DNA of 8,275 nucleotides from positions 1-8,275 of the forward strand of contig JBJXFK010000120.1 in assembly GCA_046155505.1 (NCBI GenBank), given 5' to 3'. The position numbers were made by a program, and so were the translations under genes. This DNA comes from JBJXFK01 sp046155505. Its GTDB lineage: Bacteria > Planctomycetota > Phycisphaerae > UBA1845 > Fen-1342. Positions within the stretch are counted from its first letter, which is position 1. Each line of letters starts with the position of its first letter. The notes below the pieces were generated by a model, which saw only the letters and a list, made by a program, of their open reading frames with translations, was not told the DNA's origin and did not search any database. Shown piece after piece: positions 5,845 to 8,275 of the stretch.

Positions 5845-6042
5845 TCACCTCTGATCAAACAACAACGAACTGAGCCGCTGCAGGAGCGACACGAGCACGA
5901 GGACGAGTCCGCGACCGCTCTTCCGTGACGTCATTGCCTTGCCCAGAGCCCACCGCGGCCCTGGCCAACCGCTTACGCCCTGCGCCGTCGCGATTTCCAA
6001 CCACGCTAGAAGGGCGACCAGAGCAACACACGTGTTTTTCAT
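5845..6042 (-). CDS. Secreted 65-aa mini-protein: signal peptide joined to a fibre-type C-terminal tail
   Basis: The product starts MKNTCVALVALLAW and continues to ATAQG, a clear signal peptide (residues 1-21). A ten-residue linker follows, then ALGKAMTSRKSGRGLVLVL, which closely matches the last residues of the partial gene at 7844 (LGKAMTSLNSGKGLVLVLV). The central domain of that protein is absent. The frame can be extended to 6096, but ATG 6042 gives the signal peptide directly. Its ribosome site is weak (GGTG, about 7 bases upstream). Its stop codon TGA lies inside the Shine-Dalgarno region of the M43 gene. The gene could be a deletion remnant of a second fibre-type gene, kept to couple translation, or a true small secreted protein. 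Nucleotide identity to 7844 includes the 17 bases gacgtcattgccttgcc. Confidence 0.5.
   Translation of the reverse strand: MKNTCVALVALLAWLEIATAQGVSGWPGPRWALGKAMTSRKSGRGLVLVLVSLLQRLSSLLFDQR
5878..5946 (-). repeat. LGKAMTS...LVLVLV tail, copy in the mini-gene
   Basis: This encodes the tail motif shared with the end of the gene at 7844. The reading frame runs on about ten residues past the point where the longer gene stops, consistent with loss of the original stop or end. Confidence 0.7.
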
Positions 6043-6131
6043 AAAGACACCGCTTTCGGGATCACCGCCGCAATTCGCGATCCGCCAAGTCTGCAATCAC
6101 GCTCAGATCGCCCGACCAAAGCGCTTCGTTG

Positions 6132-6329
6132 CTATTCTCCGATGACCGTCGAGCCATCGAACGAACGCATGGTCATGGCCCGCGATATCACGCCGATCTC
6201 GCTGCTCTGCCCGGCCTTGAACGCAAGCGTTCCGTCAGTTGGAACGAACGATGTTCCTTCGCCGAACGAGTCCCACTGCGTGGTGATGCCGCCTGCTTCA
6301 ACGCCGACGTAGGTGAAATCGACCCAGGT
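6132..6329 (-). repeat. Shared C-terminal VIG module, copy 1 (subtilisin)
   Basis: This encodes the last 65 residues, from TWVDFTYVG to GSTVIGE and stop. It is the same length as the M43 copy and aligns without gaps. It is joined directly after the last helix of the protease domain (DAAVTAAQM), with no long linker. Confidence 0.85.
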
Positions 6330-7817
6330 ATCCATTTGGGCTGCCGTCACTGCAGCGTCGATCTGAATTCTGCGCTGGTTAGGAACGGGCACGCATCGCC
6401 CGTCCACTGGTCGACCCGTGAGTCGCAGACATTCAAAGATTGTCGACACAGTGCGCACGCCGACAGCGTCCCGGATCAGGGCAAATGCCCCGGTCACATG
6501 CGGGGCGGCCATCGAAGTGCCGTCAAATTCGTCGTGCGATGTGTTGGATACGGCGGTGGCGGAGTCGACGCCGACGCCGGGAGCGTAGATGTCGAGCAGC
6601 GCGTGGTGGTTGCTGAACGACGCCTCGTTGTCGAAGTCGTCTGTTGCGCCGACCGCGATCGCGCTCGAGATACAGGCGGGAAAACCGATTCCGTTGCAGA
6701 GTTCCTCGTTACCGGACGAAATCACCGTGGCGATTCCCGCCGTCCGGAGGTTGTCGATTACCGGCTTTACGAAGAACCCAACCACGTCGCAAGCTGTCTG
6801 ATCGTCGAGACTCCCGCCGCCCAGGCTCATGTTCACGGCGGCGATGTTGCGGGTAAGGCGTAGCGAATACACATGCTCCAGCCCGGCCGCGAAATCGTCG
6901 GGATTGGCAAAAATGCAGTCCACCTCATTCGGTTCGCAGTCGGCCGCGTCATCCTCACGGCTGAACACCTGCACCATAATAATGTCGGCCCCGCGCGCGA
7001 CGCCGTGCAGCAGCGGACCGTCTGAGGGATCGAATGCGGCACCGGCCGCAATGCCGGCGACGTGCGTGCCGTGGTCAAAGCCGCTGAAACGACTCGGGTG
7101 CGGCGCTGCCGCGCCCGTGCCGAACTGCTCCTCCTGCCCGTTGGGGCAGTCGCCGACGAACGGATCCACCTCGTCACCGCCCGCGAAACAGGCTTCGATG
7201 ATCGTCTTGCCCGCGAACATCTCGTGCGTACGGAGGATTCCGGAATCCAGGATCGCCACAAAGGTGCCGGTTCCGTCGTGTCCGTTCGTCCAGCTCGCGG
7301 CCGCTCCCGTCAGTACGGTGGTCTGATCAAGGTTCGGGCGAAACTTCATGCTGCGCAGCGCGACAACCACCTCCGGCAGGGATTCCAGCGCGTCCAGCGT
7401 TTCGACCGACGCTGAAATGGAGAACGCGGGCGCGGTCCGCAACACGCGATGCATCACAAACTTCGACGGCCCAAGGGCCGCGATCGTCGCGTCAGCCGCG
7501 TCTCGAATCGTCCGCGCGAGCACCTCGTCCGCCGCCGCAGCGGACTCAATCGAGTCTGCGATCGCTGATGCGATCCGCAGCGTCTCGACCTCGGGAACGT
7601 CCAACCCGACCAGGATCCGCGTCAGCCCGGTCGGCGACTGGCGCGCCGCCTCGCGGGCGGCAGCGAATTCGTTGTCGCGCAGTTGGCGGGTCTGTTCGGA
7701 GAGAGCGTCGACGTGGCCGGCGTTCGCTGGATCAAGGGTCTGCGCCAGCGTTCCATGGGCGGTCAAGATTGATAACACGATTGCTACGACTCTACAGGAC
7801 GCATGTGAGTTGTGCAT
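6132..7817 (-). CDS. Secreted subtilisin-like serine protease (S8) with C-terminal VIG module
   Basis: This 561-aa protein has a signal peptide at residues 1-25 (VVAIVLSILTA, cleavage near TLA/Q). The pro-region, about 60-158, contains TRILVGLDVPEVETL and ETLDALESLPEVVVAL, like an inhibitor-type prodomain. The S8 catalytic domain, about 165-495, has all expected residues: Asp191 in VAILDSG, His249 in DHGTHVAG, oxyanion Asn370 in ISSGN, and Ser435 in GTSMAAPH. It should be an active endopeptidase. Insertions with several cysteines (EACFAGGDEV, DCEPNEVDC, FPACISS) suggest disulfides in an extracellular enzyme. Residues 497-561 are the C-terminal module shared with the next two proteases. The start ATG 7817 has AGGAG 7 bases upstream and lies 26 bases after the stop of the fibre-type gene, so the two are likely co-transcribed. 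Confidence 0.93.
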   Translation of the reverse strand: MHNSHASCRVVAIVLSILTAHGTLAQTLDPANAGHVDALSEQTRQLRDNEFAAAREAARQSPTGLTRILVGLDVPEVETLRIASAIADSIESAAAADEVLARTIRDAADATIAALGPSKFVMHRVLRTAPAFSISASVETLDALESLPEVVVALRSMKFRPNLDQTTVLTGAAASWTNGHDGTGTFVAILDSGILRTHEMFAGKTIIEACFAGGDEVDPFVGDCPNGQEEQFGTGAAAPHPSRFSGFDHGTHVAGIAAGAAFDPSDGPLLHGVARGADIIMVQVFSREDDAADCEPNEVDCIFANPDDFAAGLEHVYSLRLTRNIAAVNMSLGGGSLDDQTACDVVGFFVKPVIDNLRTAGIATVISSGNEELCNGIGFPACISSAIAVGATDDFDNEASFSNHHALLDIYAPGVGVDSATAVSNTSHDEFDGTSMAAPHVTGAFALIRDAVGVRTVSTIFECLRLTGRPVDGRCVPVPNQRRIQIDAAVTAAQMDTWVDFTYVGVEAGGITTQWDSFGEGTSFVPTDGTLAFKAGQSSEIGVISRAMTMRSFDGSTVIGE

Positions 7818-7843
7818 GGCGATCTCCTACCGCGGTCAATCGT

Positions 7844-8275
7844 CTACTGAAGATTGACCAACACCAGCACCAATCCCTTGCCGCTGTTGAGCGACGTCAT
7901 TGCCTTGCCGAGAATCGCACCTTGCGCGGCGGCGTAATCCTGCACTTTCATCGCGTGGCCCGGCGTGTCGGACGTCGTGAGCAAATCGCCGGCCTTTACC
8001 GGCGCGGCATCGGCATCGACCCAGACGTATACGCGTCCGGCCAGCGCGATGGGCGGACCGCCGGCGCTCTCGTCACGGTTGCCCAGGATTGCCCCGACGG
8101 CGAAGTTGTTGGCCCCGCTGACGACGCCGGCCACCGCGCGGTTGTACGCGCCGCGCGCCAGGCAGAGCTTCCCTTCGTTCTCCGCATCAATCGCGACGAC
8201 CATGCCTTCGGCGATTACTTCGGACGTCGGGAACTTCTCGGACAGATCAGCCCCGGTAATCTCGAGCACCTCGGT
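7844..8275 (-). CDS. C-terminal domain of a larger tail-fibre-like protein (partial)
   Basis: The frame is open to the window edge, so the 143 visible residues are only the C-terminus. GTG 8269 is possible as a start but unlikely. The domain runs from VLEITGADLSEKFP through EGMVVAIDAEN, AGVVSGANN, IALAGRVYVWVDA, GDLLTTSDTPGHAMKV and ILGKAMTSLNSGKG to a final VLVLVNLQ. I recognise this as a recurring beta-rich C-terminal module of long repetitive, tail-fibre-like proteins, but I cannot name the family with confidence. It may serve trimerisation or folding of a fibre, by analogy with phage tail-fibre ends. It precedes the subtilisin by 26 bases, so the fibre-type protein probably belongs to the same operon. 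Confidence 0.6.
   Translation of the reverse strand, partial: TEVLEITGADLSEKFPTSEVIAEGMVVAIDAENEGKLCLARGAYNRAVAGVVSGANNFAVGAILGNRDESAGGPPIALAGRVYVWVDADAAPVKAGDLLTTSDTPGHAMKVQDYAAAQGAILGKAMTSLNSGKGLVLVLVNLQ
7847..7912 (-). repeat. LGKAMTS...LVLVLV tail, copy in the fibre-like gene
   Basis: This encodes the last 22 residues of the fibre-like protein, the longer partner of the tail found in the mini-gene at 5845-6042. Confidence 0.75.

Noticed and set aside
6129..7857. Several plus-strand open frames across the subtilisin gene
   Set aside because: The minus strand encodes an intact S8 protease with signal peptide and all catalytic motifs; the plus-strand frames are low-information shadows.

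Overview
The window is GC-rich bacterial DNA, most likely from a planctomycete (Planctomycetota). This is inference. It rests on an integrase N-terminus of the type common in that phylum, a small HARE-HTH protein, and a block of secreted proteases that end in a beta-helix-like C-terminal module. No rRNA or housekeeping gene is present to confirm the lineage.

Left part, 1-1983 (accessory or mobile-looking). The plus strand carries the 3' end of an unidentified gene (to 106), a 106-aa helical hypothetical protein (131-451) and a 124-aa HARE-type winged-helix protein (585-959) with a good intrinsic terminator (988-1017). On the minus strand is a short integrase-like gene (1047-1514), apparently truncated. 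The non-coding stretch upstream of it (1515-1983) is full of hairpins. It holds two copies of one leader design: a palindrome, then a near-identical Shine-Dalgarno block, then a start codon followed by CAA GGT. It also holds a degenerate tRNA-like sequence.

Middle, 1984-2856. A plus-strand gene encodes a 290-aa protein that looks like an NlpC/P60-type cysteine peptidase or amidase fold (CCGF motif, then a GDFLDY...GGHSAIF block). It converges on the right-hand gene block across 232 bases with no convincing gene.

Right part, 3089-8275, all minus strand and tightly spaced, so probably one operon, read from high to low coordinates. The order is: the end of a larger tail-fibre-like protein (7844 to the window edge), a secreted subtilisin (6132-7817), a 65-aa secreted mini-protein that looks like a signal peptide joined to the fibre-type C-terminal tail (5845-6042), a secreted pappalysin-type M43 metalloprotease (4694-5839), and a secreted trypsin/lysyl-endopeptidase-like protein (3089-4657). 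The last has Asp where the catalytic Ser should be.

The most striking feature is that these three unrelated protease folds all end in the same module of about 65 residues (VD...G...G...GG...G...E...GS-VIG, then one residue and the stop). It resembles a single first coil of a secreted beta-helix domain. A common C-terminal tag on three mechanistically different proteases in one operon suggests co-localisation or shared docking at the cell surface. The function of the tag is unknown to me.
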